Shown: positions 1 to 7,313 of the stretch, piece after piece
Position numbering within the stretch: position 1 is the stretch's first letter
Layout: every line of letters begins with the position of its first letter
Assembly: GCA_011682595.1 (NCBI GenBank)
Contig: JAACEH010000011.1
Span: 1 to 16,017, forward strand
Source of the DNA: Anaerolineaceae bacterium
GTDB lineage: Bacteria > Planctomycetota > Phycisphaerae > FEN-1346 > JAACEH01
Direction: 5' to 3'
DNA length: 16,017 bases
Made by a program: the position numbers and the translations under genes
The notes under the pieces: model-generated
What the model saw: only the letters and a program-made list of their open reading frames with translations
Database searches by the model: none
What the model was told of the DNA's origin: nothing

Positions 1-2
1 AG

Positions 3-305
3 ATTCCGATGGTGCCGCTGTATTTCGCCAAGCGGCGCAAGGTGGTGCACCGCGACGGGCTGTTGCTGCTTTGCGGCGACATCATCAAACCGCGGCCGGG
101 AGAGAAGGTCGAGACGCTGTGGTGCCGGTTCCGCACCCTGGGCTGCCAGCTCTGCACGGGTGCGGTCGAATCGAGGGCCACGACGTTGCTGGAGATCGTG
201 GAAGAGACGATGCTGGCCCGCCAGAGCGAGCGGTCGAATCGCGCGGTCGACCAGGAGAGCGGCCAAGGATCGATGGAAGAAAAAAAGCGCGAAGGGTACT
301 TCTAG
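3..305 (+). CDS. cysD: Sulfate adenylyltransferase subunit 2 (CysD), C-terminal part
   Basis: This is the last 100 residues of the small, catalytic ATP-sulfurylase subunit; the gene enters from the left edge, so its start is not visible. With CysN it makes adenosine 5'-phosphosulfate (APS) from ATP and sulfate in the cytoplasm. The tail carries family signatures that I recognise: a VPLYFAK segment at the edge, the RFRTLGC block, a TGAVES motif, and a terminal [11 protein letters not shown] segment close to the usual CysD C-terminus. The stop is followed after only two bases by the ATG of cysNC, so the two subunits are almost certainly co-transcribed and translationally coupled. Nothing looks damaged in the visible part. 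The identity is very secure; only the missing N-terminal two thirds cannot be judged. Confidence 0.95.
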   Translation: MPMVPLYFAKRRKVVHRDGLLLLCGDIIKPRPGEKVETLWCRFRTLGCQLCTGAVESRATTLLEIVEETMLARQSERSNRAVDQESGQGSMEEKKREGYF

Positions 306-307
306 CC

Positions 308-2827
308 ATGAACGCCCTGGAACTGATTCAGCAGAACGAGCACAAGAACCTGTTGCGGCTGGTTACGGCGGGCAGCGTCGACGACGGCAAGAGCACGCTG
401 ATCGGCCGTCTGCTGCTGGAGTCCAAGGGCCTTTACGAGGACCAGGTGGCGTCGCTCCGCGACATTTCCGCGGCCTCAGGCTCCGGCGGCCGGATGGACC
501 TGGCCCTGGTGACCGATGGCCTGAAGGCCGAGCGCGAGCAGGGCATCACTATCGACGTGGCCTACCGGTACTTCTCGACGCCCAAGCGGAAATTCATCAT
601 CGCCGACACCCCCGGCCACGAACAGTACACGCGGAACATGGCCACCGGGGCCTCGACGGCCGGCCTGATGGTCATCCTGATCGACGCCACCCGGGGCCTG
701 CTGACGCAGTCCAAGCGACACGCCTTCATCGGCACGTTGCTGGGCATTCCGCACCTGGTGGTGGCCGTCAACAAGATGGACCTGGCGGACTACTCGGAGA
801 AGGTCTTCAGCGACATCCGCGACGAATTTTCCGAGTTCGCCGTCAAGATCGAGGCCCGCGACCTGACCTTCATTCCGCTCAGCGCGCTGGAGGGCGACAA
901 CGTCGTGGAGCGCGGCGGCAACATGCCCTGGTACCGGGGCTCGACGCTGCTGAACCATCTGGAGACGGTCCACGTGGCCAGCGACCGGAACCTGATCGAC
1001 CTGCGCTTGCCGATTCAGTATGCCTGGCGTCCCGAGGCGACCTTCCGCGGCTACATGGGCACCGTGGCCTCGGGCATCCTGCGTCCGGGCGACCAGGTGG
1101 TGGTGCTTCCGGCCGGCACGCGGAGCCGCGTCAAAACGATTCACACTTTCGACGGCGAGCTGGCGGAGGCCTTTCCGCCGCTGGCGGTCACCGTTGAGCT
1201 GGAGGACCAGATTGACGTCGGCCGCGGCGACATGATCGCCCACCCGCACAACGTTCCCAGCGTGGGCAACACGGTGGAGGTGATGCTGGTCTGGATGGCC
1301 GAGGAGGAGATGACCCCGGGCAAGTCCTACCTGGTCAAGCAGACCACGCGAACGGTGCCCGGGCAAATCAGCGAACTCAGGTACCGCATGGACGTCAACA
1401 CGCTGCACCGCCGGGAGGCCCGGACGCTGGGGCTGAACGAGATCGGCCGGGCCGTGTTGACGCTCAGCCGGCCGATAGCCTACGATGCCTACAGCCGCAA
1501 CCGTTTGACCGGGGCCCTGATCATCATAGATCGGCTGACCAACAACACGGTCGGGGCGGGGATGATTATCCAGCGGGAACCGCAGGACCACATTCACACC
1601 ACCGCCCGCTGGACGGCCGAGCCGCGAAGCAAGCACGTCCAGCGCCGGGTCGGGGCGGTAACCCGCCGGCAGCGTGCCGAGCGCCTGGGCCAGCAGCCGA
1701 TGACCGTCTGGCTGACCGGTCTGACCGGCTCCGGCAAGACGACGCTGGCCCAGGCCCTGGAAGCGCGGCTGTTCGCCGAGGGCCGCCATTGCCTGGTGAT
1801 CGACGGCGAGAACGCGCGGCTGAGTTTCAGTCGCGACCTGGACTTCAGCGCCGAGGACCGCAGCGAGAACATCCGCCGCGCCGCCGAGGTGGCCCGGCTG
1901 CTGAACGATGCGGGCCTGATCGTCATCTGTTCGTTTCTGTCGCCCTATGTCGACGACCGGGCCCGGGCTCGTGAGACGGTCGGGGCGGAGAGCTTCATCG
2001 AGGTTTACCTGTCGGCCCCGCTTGAAGTCTGCAGCGAGCGCAAAGCGGAGGTTTACGAAATGGCCCGCAGCGGCGAGATCAGCCACTTCTCGGGCGTGAC
2101 GGCGCCCTACGAGCCGCCGCAAGCGCCCGATCTTGAGCTGGGGACCCACGAACTGTCGGTCGATGCGTGGAGCGCATTGTGGCCGCTCTTGGCGACGCGA
2201 CAGCGCTCGACTGAACCGGCCGGGTCGGCACGAAGCGGGTTCGGATTGGCCTGCTGTCCGGGATCGCAAGATGCCGATACAGACGAAGGAAAAAGTCGCC
2301 GCACTTCGCAGGCGGCATGGCTTGGAGGAGCGACCTTGTTGAAAGTTGTCACCGTTGTGGGGGCCCGGCCCCAGTTTGTCAAGGCGGCCACGATCAGCCG
2401 GGCCATTGCCCGCTGGAACCAGGACCAGGCCGACTCGCCGATCGAAGAGTCGATCGTTCATACCGGGCAGCACTATGACGAGAACATGTCGCGGGTTTTC
2501 TTCGACGAGTTGCAGATTCCACCGCCGGAGGTCAACCTGGAGATCGGGTCGGGCTCCCACGGCCGGCAGACCGGTCGCATGCTGGAGAGCCTCGAGCGGG
2601 TGATGGTCGAAGGGCAGCCGGACCTGGTGCTGATTTACGGCGACACGAACTCGACGCTCTGGCCGCCGTCAAGCTGCATATCCCGGTGGCCCACGTCGAG
2701 GCCGGGCTGCGCAGCTTCAACCGTCGCATGCCCGAGGAGATCAATCGCGTGGTGGCCGACCACGTGTCGGCGCTGCTGCTGTGCCCGAGTGACCTGGCGG
2801 TCGAGAACCTGCGCAGCGAGGGCCTGA
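308..2827 (+). CDS. cysNC: Bifunctional sulfate adenylyltransferase GTPase subunit / APS kinase (CysN-CysC); frame continues into the epimerase gene
   Basis: The N-terminal half is the CysN GTPase that drives ATP sulfurylase. It shows a P-loop GSVDDGKST at residues 22-30, the G3 box DTPGHEQYTRNM at 100-111 and NKMD at 155-158, followed by the EF-Tu-like beta-barrel domains. From about residue 465 (MTVWLTG) an APS kinase (CysC) domain follows, with P-loop GLTGSGKTT at 471-479 and DGEN then RSENIRR downstream; it phosphorylates APS to PAPS. Homology ends near residue 628, the usual length of CysNC. No stop codon occurs there: the frame stays open for about 49 low-similarity residues and enters the epimerase start (residue 678) in phase, ending only at 2825-2827 after that gene's frameshift. 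Natural CysNC should stop near 2200, so the literal 839-residue product is suspect. The kinase has FLSPYV where FISPYR is usual. The ATG was chosen for its two-base spacing from cysD and its CysN-like N-terminus. Confidence 0.9.
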   Translation: MNALELIQQNEHKNLLRLVTAGSVDDGKSTLIGRLLLESKGLYEDQVASLRDISAASGSGGRMDLALVTDGLKAEREQGITIDVAYRYFSTPKRKFIIADTPGHEQYTRNMATGASTAGLMVILIDATRGLLTQSKRHAFIGTLLGIPHLVVAVNKMDLADYSEKVFSDIRDEFSEFAVKIEARDLTFIPLSALEGDNVVERGGNMPWYRGSTLLNHLETVHVASDRNLIDLRLPIQYAWRPEATFRGYMGTVASGILRPGDQVVVLPAGTRSRVKTIHTFDGELAEAFPPLAVTVELEDQIDVGRGDMIAHPHNVPSVGNTVEVMLVWMAEEEMTPGKSYLVKQTTRTVPGQISELRYRMDVNTLHRREARTLGLNEIGRAVLTLSRPIAYDAYSRNRLTGALIIIDRLTNNTVGAGMIIQREPQDHIHTTARWTAEPRSKHVQRRVGAVTRRQRAERLGQQPMTVWLTGLTGSGKTTLAQALEARLFAEGRHCLVIDGENARLSFSRDLDFSAEDRSENIRRAAEVARLLNDAGLIVICSFLSPYVDDRARARETVGAESFIEVYLSAPLEVCSERKAEVYEMARSGEISHFSGVTAPYEPPQAPDLELGTHELSVDAWSALWPLLATRQRSTEPAGSARSGFGLACCPGSQDADTDEGKSRRTSQAAWLGGATLLKVVTVVGARPQFVKAATISRAIARWNQDQADSPIEESIVHTGQHYDENMSRVFFDELQIPPPEVNLEIGSGSHGRQTGRMLESLERVMVEGQPDLVLIYGDTNSTLWPPSSCISRWPTSRPGCAASTVACPRRSIAWWPTTCRRCCCARVTWRSRTCAARA
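2324..2330 (+). promoter_or_regulatory. Ribosome binding site of the first epimerase gene
   Basis: GGAGGAG lies 8 bases before the TTG at 2339 and 5 bases before another TTG at 2336. The TTG at 2339 gives a product starting MKVVTVVGARPQF, which matches how this epimerase family begins. A strong Shine-Dalgarno at this point argues that the epimerase was translated on its own and was not made as a fusion to CysC. Confidence 0.7.
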
Positions 2828-3417
2828 CCGAGGGCGTCCACCAGGTGGGCGACGTGATGTACGATTCGGTGCTCTACAACCGCGAGCTGGCCCGCAGCAA
2901 GTCCGACGTCCTGGAGCGGCTGAACCTCCAGCCCAAAGGCTTCTACCTGGCGACGATCCACCGGGCCGAGAACACCGACGATCCGGGGCGGCTGAAATCA
3001 ATCCTGGCCGCCCTGCGGCAGATCGACCGGCCGATCGTCCTGCCGCTTCACCCGCGAACCAGGAACACCCTGGGCCGCCACCTGGCCGAGGAGATGGGCA
3101 AGGTCATTGTCACCGATCCCGTGCCCTACCTGGACATGCTGACCCTGGAGGACAACGCGTCGCTGATTCTGACCGACTCCGGCGGCGTGCAAAAGGAAGC
3201 TTACTTTTTCGGCGTGCCCTGTGTCACGCTGCGCGACGAGACCGAGTGGGTCGAGCTGGTCGAGACCGGCTGGAACCAAGTCGTGGGCAGCGACACGGAG
3301 CGCATCCTGACGGCGGTGGCCGAAGCAAAGCCGGGACGCAAAGCCGCACTGTATGGCGACGGCAAGTCGGCCGACCGGATCGTCAGCCTGCTGGCCGATT
3401 CGCCATTCGGAGACTAG
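2339..3417 (+). pseudogene. Frameshifted non-hydrolysing UDP-GlcNAc 2-epimerase (WecB/WbpI type)
   Basis: Read across one frameshift, this is a full-length member of the UDP-N-acetylglucosamine 2-epimerase family, which interconverts UDP-GlcNAc (or UDP-GlcNAc3NAcA in the WbpI subgroup) with the manno epimer. The N-terminal part (frame starting at 2339) has VVGARPQFVKAA, HTGQHYDENMS and GDTNST, with the active-site Asp at residue 102. After codon 2654-2656 the homology jumps to the frame of 2659 and resumes with LAAVKLHIPVAHVEAGLRS. The family usually has about three more residues (roughly AGA) at this point, so a loss of about 10 bases fits better than a single-base error; that is an inference from the remembered consensus. 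The break separates the Asp loop from the HVEAG and PEEINR glutamates and the TIHRAEN histidine, so neither half can be active alone. An intact paralogue lies at 8758. It is either a decayed gene or an assembly error. Confidence 0.85.
2686..3417 (+). CDS. C-terminal open frame of the interrupted UDP-GlcNAc 2-epimerase
   Basis: This is the downstream half of the broken epimerase, open from the first GTG after the frameshift. It holds HVEAGLRS, MPEEINR, the TIHRAEN histidine motif and the [11 protein letters not shown] loop that binds the UDP moiety in this family. It lacks the Rossmann half with GARPQF and GDTNST. The GTG at 2686 is only the first start-like codon; I see no Shine-Dalgarno sequence before it (the preceding bases read AAGCTGCATATCCC), so independent translation is doubtful. 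It is listed separately because an automated caller would report it as a gene of 243 residues. Confidence 0.6.
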   Translation: MAHVEAGLRSFNRRMPEEINRVVADHVSALLLCPSDLAVENLRSEGLTEGVHQVGDVMYDSVLYNRELARSKSDVLERLNLQPKGFYLATIHRAENTDDPGRLKSILAALRQIDRPIVLPLHPRTRNTLGRHLAEEMGKVIVTDPVPYLDMLTLEDNASLILTDSGGVQKEAYFFGVPCVTLRDETEWVELVETGWNQVVGSDTERILTAVAEAKPGRKAALYGDGKSADRIVSLLADSPFGD

Positions 3418-3419
3418 CA

Positions 3420-3452
3420 GCGCTTCGGGAAGTCCGTGAGTTGATGAAGCGC
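3420..3452 (+). repeat. Inverted repeat between the epimerase and deacetylase genes
   Basis: Perfect 7-base arms GCGCTTC (3420-3426) and GAAGCGC (3446-3452) flank a 19-base loop just after the epimerase stop. No T-run follows, so this is not a classical intrinsic terminator. It overlaps an alternative ATG at 3444 of the next gene, which weakens that start. Confidence 0.4.
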
Positions 3453-3478
3453 GTCACCATTTGCGGCGCGAGACCGAT

Positions 3479-3484
3479 GGAGGG
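3479..3484 (+). promoter_or_regulatory. Ribosome binding site fixing the deacetylase start
   Basis: GGAGGG stands 7 bases before the ATG at 3492 and is the best Shine-Dalgarno match in the spacer. It favours ATG 3492 (or the adjacent ATG 3495) over the in-frame ATG at 3444, which has only a weak GGGAAG upstream. Confidence 0.6.
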
Positions 3485-3491
3485 TTTATTG

Positions 3492-4250
3492 ATGATGGGA
3501 GCCGTTCGAATCATGTCACGGGTTTTCAGGCCTTCCCGGTGGAGGGAGTACCGCCGGATTCTGGAAGCAGCGCTCGACCAGGGATATCGTCTGATGACGG
3601 TTCAGCAGTGGCGCCAGGCCGGTCCGGAGCGATCCGGACTCAAGGCGATGGTGCTTCGCCATGACATCGACGGCCTTCCGTTTTCCTCGCTGAAATTTCT
3701 CGAGATCGAGCAAAGTCTGGACGTCAGGGCAACATACTATTTCCGGTGGGAGACGGCCGATCCGGAGGTCATAGCCCGAGTCCGCCGCGGCGGAGGCGAG
3801 GTGGGTTTGCATCACGAGGCCATCCGGTTTGCCGCCATTCGTCGGCCTATCACGTCGGCCGACGAGCTGACCGACGAGGTGCTGGACGAGGCTGCCGAGG
3901 GCCTGGGGCGTCAGATTGATGCCTTCGAAGGGCTGTTCGGACCGATTTTCTCGATAGCCGCCCACGGTTCAGCCGAGCACCGGGCCCTGGGCGTCCGGGA
4001 TGTGGTTCTGGTGGAACGGCTGCCGGAGAGATTTCGCCGACGCATCTGTTCGGCCTATGCGCCGGAATTGCTCGACGCCTTCGACGAGTACATCAGTGAC
4101 TGTGGGCCGCCAAAGGTGTGGCGCTATGGTCCTTCGCCTCGGGAGGCCATGCAGATGGGGCGACAGCGTATCTGTTTTCTGAGTCATCCGTCCCATTGGG
4201 ATTTTTCGCTTTCGGCCAATCTCATGCGGATTCACCATCGCCTCAGATGA
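3492..4250 (+). CDS. Polysaccharide deacetylase-like protein (NodB fold, divergent)
   Basis: A 252-residue cytoplasmic-looking protein without signal peptide or membrane segment. It resembles the NodB/carbohydrate esterase 4 fold: RHDID at residues 56-60 supplies the paired aspartates, GLHHE at 105-109 the likely metal-binding histidines, a HG pair sits at 158-159, and SHPSHW at 231-236 resembles the late motif of stand-alone deacetylase-like proteins in glycan clusters. The spacing of the histidines differs from the textbook HxxxH motif, so substrate and activity are uncertain; hydrolysis of an N-acetyl group on a sugar or lipid-linked intermediate is an inference. It follows the broken epimerase on the same strand after 74 bases, and a flippase gene follows 163 bases later. 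The start was chosen from the GGAGGG site and by excluding an inverted repeat over the earlier ATG. Confidence 0.72.
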   Translation: MMGAVRIMSRVFRPSRWREYRRILEAALDQGYRLMTVQQWRQAGPERSGLKAMVLRHDIDGLPFSSLKFLEIEQSLDVRATYYFRWETADPEVIARVRRGGGEVGLHHEAIRFAAIRRPITSADELTDEVLDEAAEGLGRQIDAFEGLFGPIFSIAAHGSAEHRALGVRDVVLVERLPERFRRRICSAYAPELLDAFDEYISDCGPPKVWRYGPSPREAMQMGRQRICFLSHPSHWDFSLSANLMRIHHRLR

Positions 4251-4297
4251 GCGGTCGGTGCGACAGGCCCCCCGGCTGGCGTGGGCGAGTCGCCGTC

Positions 4298-4329
4298 GCC
4301 GTTGTATTGACCGGGGCGAGGGCAACGGC
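4298..4329 (+). repeat. Inverted repeat in the deacetylase-flippase spacer
   Basis: Perfect 7-base arms GCCGTTG (4298-4304) and CAACGGC (4323-4329) are separated by 18 bases. It lies immediately before the candidate terminator hairpin and could be part of a larger folded RNA. The role is unknown. Confidence 0.35.
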
Positions 4330-4339
4330 CCGGGCTCGT

Positions 4340-4359
4340 GGCCTGGCGCCGGCCTTTTT
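4340..4359 (+). terminator. Candidate weak intrinsic terminator
   Basis: A short GC hairpin (GGCC arms at 4340-4343 and 4351-4354, with a further G-C pair inside) is followed directly by TTTTT. It lies 90 bases after the deacetylase stop and could end or attenuate transcription before the flippase gene. The stem is only 4-5 pairs, so confidence is limited. Confidence 0.35.
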
Positions 4360-4399
4360 ATATGTGAACTGGAGTGGCCGGTCGGATAGTCCGGTTGGC

Positions 4400-4407
4400 G
4401 AGGTGAT
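4400..4407 (+). promoter_or_regulatory. Extended ribosome binding site of the flippase gene
   Basis: GAGGTGAT is an eight-base match to the complement of the 16S rRNA 3' end and sits 6 bases before the TTG at 4414. It justifies the non-ATG start, since no ATG in the frame lies near the conserved N-terminus. Confidence 0.75.
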
Positions 4408-4413
4408 GATCAG

Positions 4414-5955
4414 TTGGGACTTCTGCGACAGTTCGGTCTAAGCGTGTCCTCAAACTGGGTCGCTCGCATTGTCGGGATGGCGACAGGCGTCATCCTGGTG
4501 CCGATCGTACTGTCCAAGGTGGGCAAGGAAGCCTACGGCGTCTGGGCCATTGTCGGCAGCTTCCTGGCCTGCATGGCCTTGCTCGACGCCGGTCTGACCG
4601 TGGCCGTTCGCCGCTATGCCGCCCGCTACGTGGCCCTGAAGAGCATTTCCGATCAGAGCGCCATGATGAGCACGGTGATCGTGTTCTACACCGTGATGAG
4701 CCTCGTCGGGGCTGCGGTCACCTATCTGGCCGCGCCCTATGTCCCCGTCGTCATGGACAAGATCCCCGAATCCTTGCACGCAGACACCGTGATGCTGTTC
4801 CGGGTGGCCTCGGGCATCGCCTTCCTGCGGCTGTTCATGCTCCCCTTCAAAGGCTTCATCGAAGGCCACCTGCGATACGAGGCGACCAACCTTGCTGCCA
4901 TTGTCAGCCGGCTTTTCTACTTCGGACTGGTCATCCTGCTGCTGAACGTCTATGAACCCAGCATTACCCTGATTGGCATTGCCGTGGTCTGTGGCTCGTC
5001 TCTGGAATGGCTGATCCTGGTGGTCTTCTGCTTCCACCTTGAGCCCCAACTGCGCATTTCTCCGCGCCACTTCTCCAGGTCGCAACTAAAGATGCTCTCG
5101 GGTTTCGGCATCAATGCATTCATCCTGGCCATCTGCACGCTGCTAATCTTCCAGACGCCGAACTTTGTGAACATGAAGTGGCTGGGGCCGGAGGCGACAG
5201 CCGTCTTCTCCGTCGCCGGCATGTGCATAATCATGATCAGGAGCATGGTCGGCGGCGTAAGCTCGGTCTTCCTCCCTCTGTTTAGCGCTTCGCACGCCAT
5301 CGAAAACCAGGACCAGATCGAGGACAGGCTCTGGAAAGGCAACCAGGTCTGTAGCCTGCTGAACTGGGCCCTCTGCGTAGGCGTCATCGTCTATGCTCGC
5401 CCCCTGCTGGAGCAGTGGATCCGAAAGGCCCCCCAGGTCGCCGCCGTGGCCTACTGGCCGTTCATTATTCTTGCCGTCGGCCAGTTGCCGCAGGGCTTCG
5501 CCCGGGTGGCTAATGCCGCACTGTCAGGATGCGGATACCTGAAGTGGTTGGTCATCAGCCAGGTCATCACGGCCGTTCTAACCCTAGGGCTCAGCATCGC
5601 CGCGGTGCTGGCCGGCTATGGACTCGTAGGCGTTGCCGTCGCGGCGGTGGCCCCATTGTTCGTCCGCAGTGTCGTATGGACTCCCTGGTACACGTGCCAC
5701 AAGTTCAAGATGCCCCTGGTCCGGTACATGAAGAAGTCGTTTCTGCGCCCGCTGCTGGCGGTCAGTCTGCTGGCCTTGGCGTGCCTGGCCTTGCAGCGGG
5801 TCTATCCGGTGAACAGTCGCGTGTCGCTGCTGGTGTCTGCGGCGGTGCTTGGGGTGTTGGGCTGCGGGCTCGGTCTTGGGGTGGGGCTCGCCCCGGAGAT
5901 TCGCCGCCGGCTGGTGGCGCCTGTCGCCAGAATGATCGGCCTTAAGGGAACGTGA
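4414..5955 (+). CDS. Wzx-type polysaccharide flippase (MOP/MATE superfamily)
   Basis: A 513-residue integral membrane protein, the usual size for Wzx/RfbX-type transporters, which move undecaprenyl-linked sugar repeat units across the inner membrane. The N-terminus reads LSVSSNWVARIVGMATGVILVPIVL and then AYGVWAIVGSF, the typical first two helices of the family, with DAGLTVAVRRYAARY after the second helix. Hydrophobic stretches continue along the whole length, about 12-14 in number. The TTG start follows an excellent Shine-Dalgarno sequence. The gene faces the FrhB-like gene tail to tail with 36 bases between stops, so it is the last gene of the left rightward unit. Membership in the polysaccharide transporter family is clear; the exported glycan is unknown. 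Confidence 0.88.
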   Translation: MGLLRQFGLSVSSNWVARIVGMATGVILVPIVLSKVGKEAYGVWAIVGSFLACMALLDAGLTVAVRRYAARYVALKSISDQSAMMSTVIVFYTVMSLVGAAVTYLAAPYVPVVMDKIPESLHADTVMLFRVASGIAFLRLFMLPFKGFIEGHLRYEATNLAAIVSRLFYFGLVILLLNVYEPSITLIGIAVVCGSSLEWLILVVFCFHLEPQLRISPRHFSRSQLKMLSGFGINAFILAICTLLIFQTPNFVNMKWLGPEATAVFSVAGMCIIMIRSMVGGVSSVFLPLFSASHAIENQDQIEDRLWKGNQVCSLLNWALCVGVIVYARPLLEQWIRKAPQVAAVAYWPFIILAVGQLPQGFARVANAALSGCGYLKWLVISQVITAVLTLGLSIAAVLAGYGLVGVAVAAVAPLFVRSVVWTPWYTCHKFKMPLVRYMKKSFLRPLLAVSLLALACLALQRVYPVNSRVSLLVSAAVLGVLGCGLGLGVGLAPEIRRRLVAPVARMIGLKGT

Positions 5956-5991
5956 AAGATTCTACACCCCGGTGTTGCCCCGTAGCGGTCA

Positions 5992-7290
5992 TCAGTGTCC
6001 GGTCCGAACCATGCGAAGCAAACGGCTCTTGAGGCCGCCCAGGAAGCCGATGAGCTTCCAGAACCGCAAGATCTTTCGGTAGGCCTTTGCTCGTGTCGAT
6101 ATCCCCTCGATCTTCCATTGGTGCTCCATCGTCCAGCACGTGCTTATTGAAGGAGACGCGGCCGGCAAAGCCTTCAAGGCAGGGACATCGCAGACGCATC
6201 GGTCCAGTTGTTTCCAGCGGGTGAACGTCGAAACAACCCGTTGCTTGCGATTCGCAAGATGTAGGCCGCCCCACATTTTCTCCGCTGACGACTCGATCAG
6301 TTCGATGGCTCCCTGTTCCTGGGCTTTGCGCAGGGTATCCAGCCCTTTGCTGGTGTAGACCGCGATAACGCTTACCCCCTTGTCCATAATATCCTTGGAG
6401 TATCCGTTGGGGTCGCCAACGGCCAGGTCGCTCATCCGGTTCAACTGGTCAAAGCAGAATCGACACCGCAGCGGAACGAACTTGTCGTGAAAGAACTCCC
6501 ACAGGAAGTCCACAGGGAAATCCTGGCAAGTGCCATCGGTGTACTCGATGCACGGGTAGCCCCGTTTCCCCGCCTGGGCCTTTTTGCGAAAGAAGACCCG
6601 CGAGACGGGTTTGTCATGAGCCCGAAATCGCAACAGGTGGTCAAAGCACAGGAAGCCGGCAGCCTTCAGACAGAACAGGCCAATGATGAGTTGAAACCTG
6701 TTCTCCCATTGTTTCGGCAGGACATGTTCCAGATTGCGGATACCGTGCACATGGCAGCCCAGCCCAACCGCGGCGACGCCGGCACTATCCTTTGGCCAGC
6801 GAGTCAACGCCGCGTTCAGGGGGTTGAGGCAGTACTTGCTTCCCACGCATTCCAGCAATTCCTCAGGGGAGGCGGCGAAGAATGCCTGGGGGCGCACCGA
6901 GCCGTCTCGAGGCATGCGGGTGACTAGAGCGTGCGAAATCTGTTTCTGCTGCATGAGAAACGTCAGCAGGCCCGTTATCACGCCTCCGCTCTGGCCGAAG
7001 GCATGGATCGTCGGGTCTGTGGCTCGGCCCAGGAACACAGTCAGGGGCCGCGGCCAAAACAACCCGTCCACATCCTCTGGCAGATCGAAGTGGTACTGAA
7101 TCCCGCTGCACACATCATAGCACAGTCCGCACTCGGTGCACGTTTGGACGTCGATGATCGGTCGTGGGAACCCCGCCGGAGTTTCTCTCATTGAAATGGC
7201 GCTGGCCGGACATGCCGCCACACAGGTACCGCAAGCGGTGCAGAGCCGGTTCTTCACGACGAACCTGACAGTTCTGTTGTTGCGGCTCAT
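5992..7290 (-). CDS. FrhB/FdhB-like iron-sulfur oxidoreductase of polysaccharide loci
   Basis: This 432-residue protein begins with a ferredoxin domain holding two [4Fe-4S] motifs: C17, C20, C23, C27 and C51, C54, C57, C61. It continues with the coenzyme F420 hydrogenase/dehydrogenase beta-subunit domains, seen as FGQSGGV near 98-104, GLGCHVHGIR at 177-185, GLFC at 204-207 and CRFCFDQLNRMSDLAVGD at 276-293. In methanogens such proteins use F420 and flavin, but the presence of F420 here is not shown. Homologues are often found next to polysaccharide pyruvyl transferases in capsule and exopolysaccharide clusters, where their role is not established. Here the gene lies 23 bases downstream of such a transferase, in one leftward operon. 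GGAGG precedes the ATG by 9 bases. Family assignment is secure; substrate and electron partner are unknown. Confidence 0.85.
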   Translation of the reverse strand: MSRNNRTVRFVVKNRLCTACGTCVAACPASAISMRETPAGFPRPIIDVQTCTECGLCYDVCSGIQYHFDLPEDVDGLFWPRPLTVFLGRATDPTIHAFGQSGGVITGLLTFLMQQKQISHALVTRMPRDGSVRPQAFFAASPEELLECVGSKYCLNPLNAALTRWPKDSAGVAAVGLGCHVHGIRNLEHVLPKQWENRFQLIIGLFCLKAAGFLCFDHLLRFRAHDKPVSRVFFRKKAQAGKRGYPCIEYTDGTCQDFPVDFLWEFFHDKFVPLRCRFCFDQLNRMSDLAVGDPNGYSKDIMDKGVSVIAVYTSKGLDTLRKAQEQGAIELIESSAEKMWGGLHLANRKQRVVSTFTRWKQLDRCVCDVPALKALPAASPSISTCWTMEHQWKIEGISTRAKAYRKILRFWKLIGFLGGLKSRLLRMVRTGH

Positions 7291-7313
7291 GCGGCCGATC
7301 CTCCGCCAGACCT

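Noticed and set aside
476..2560. Long antisense open frame of 694 codons on the - strand
   Set aside because: It is a shadow of the cysNC and epimerase codons in GC-rich DNA. It is rich in Arg, Gly and Pro, has no recognisable motif, and lies over strongly conserved + strand domains.
3246..3491. N-terminal extension of the deacetylase frame back to 3246 or to ATG 3444
   Set aside because: The first part overlaps the epimerase C-terminus in another frame, the ATG 3444 lies in an inverted repeat, and the best ribosome site points to 3492.
5956..5991. Bidirectional terminator between the convergent flippase and FrhB-like genes
   Set aside because: Only an ACAC/GTGT mini-stem is present, with no T-run on either strand.
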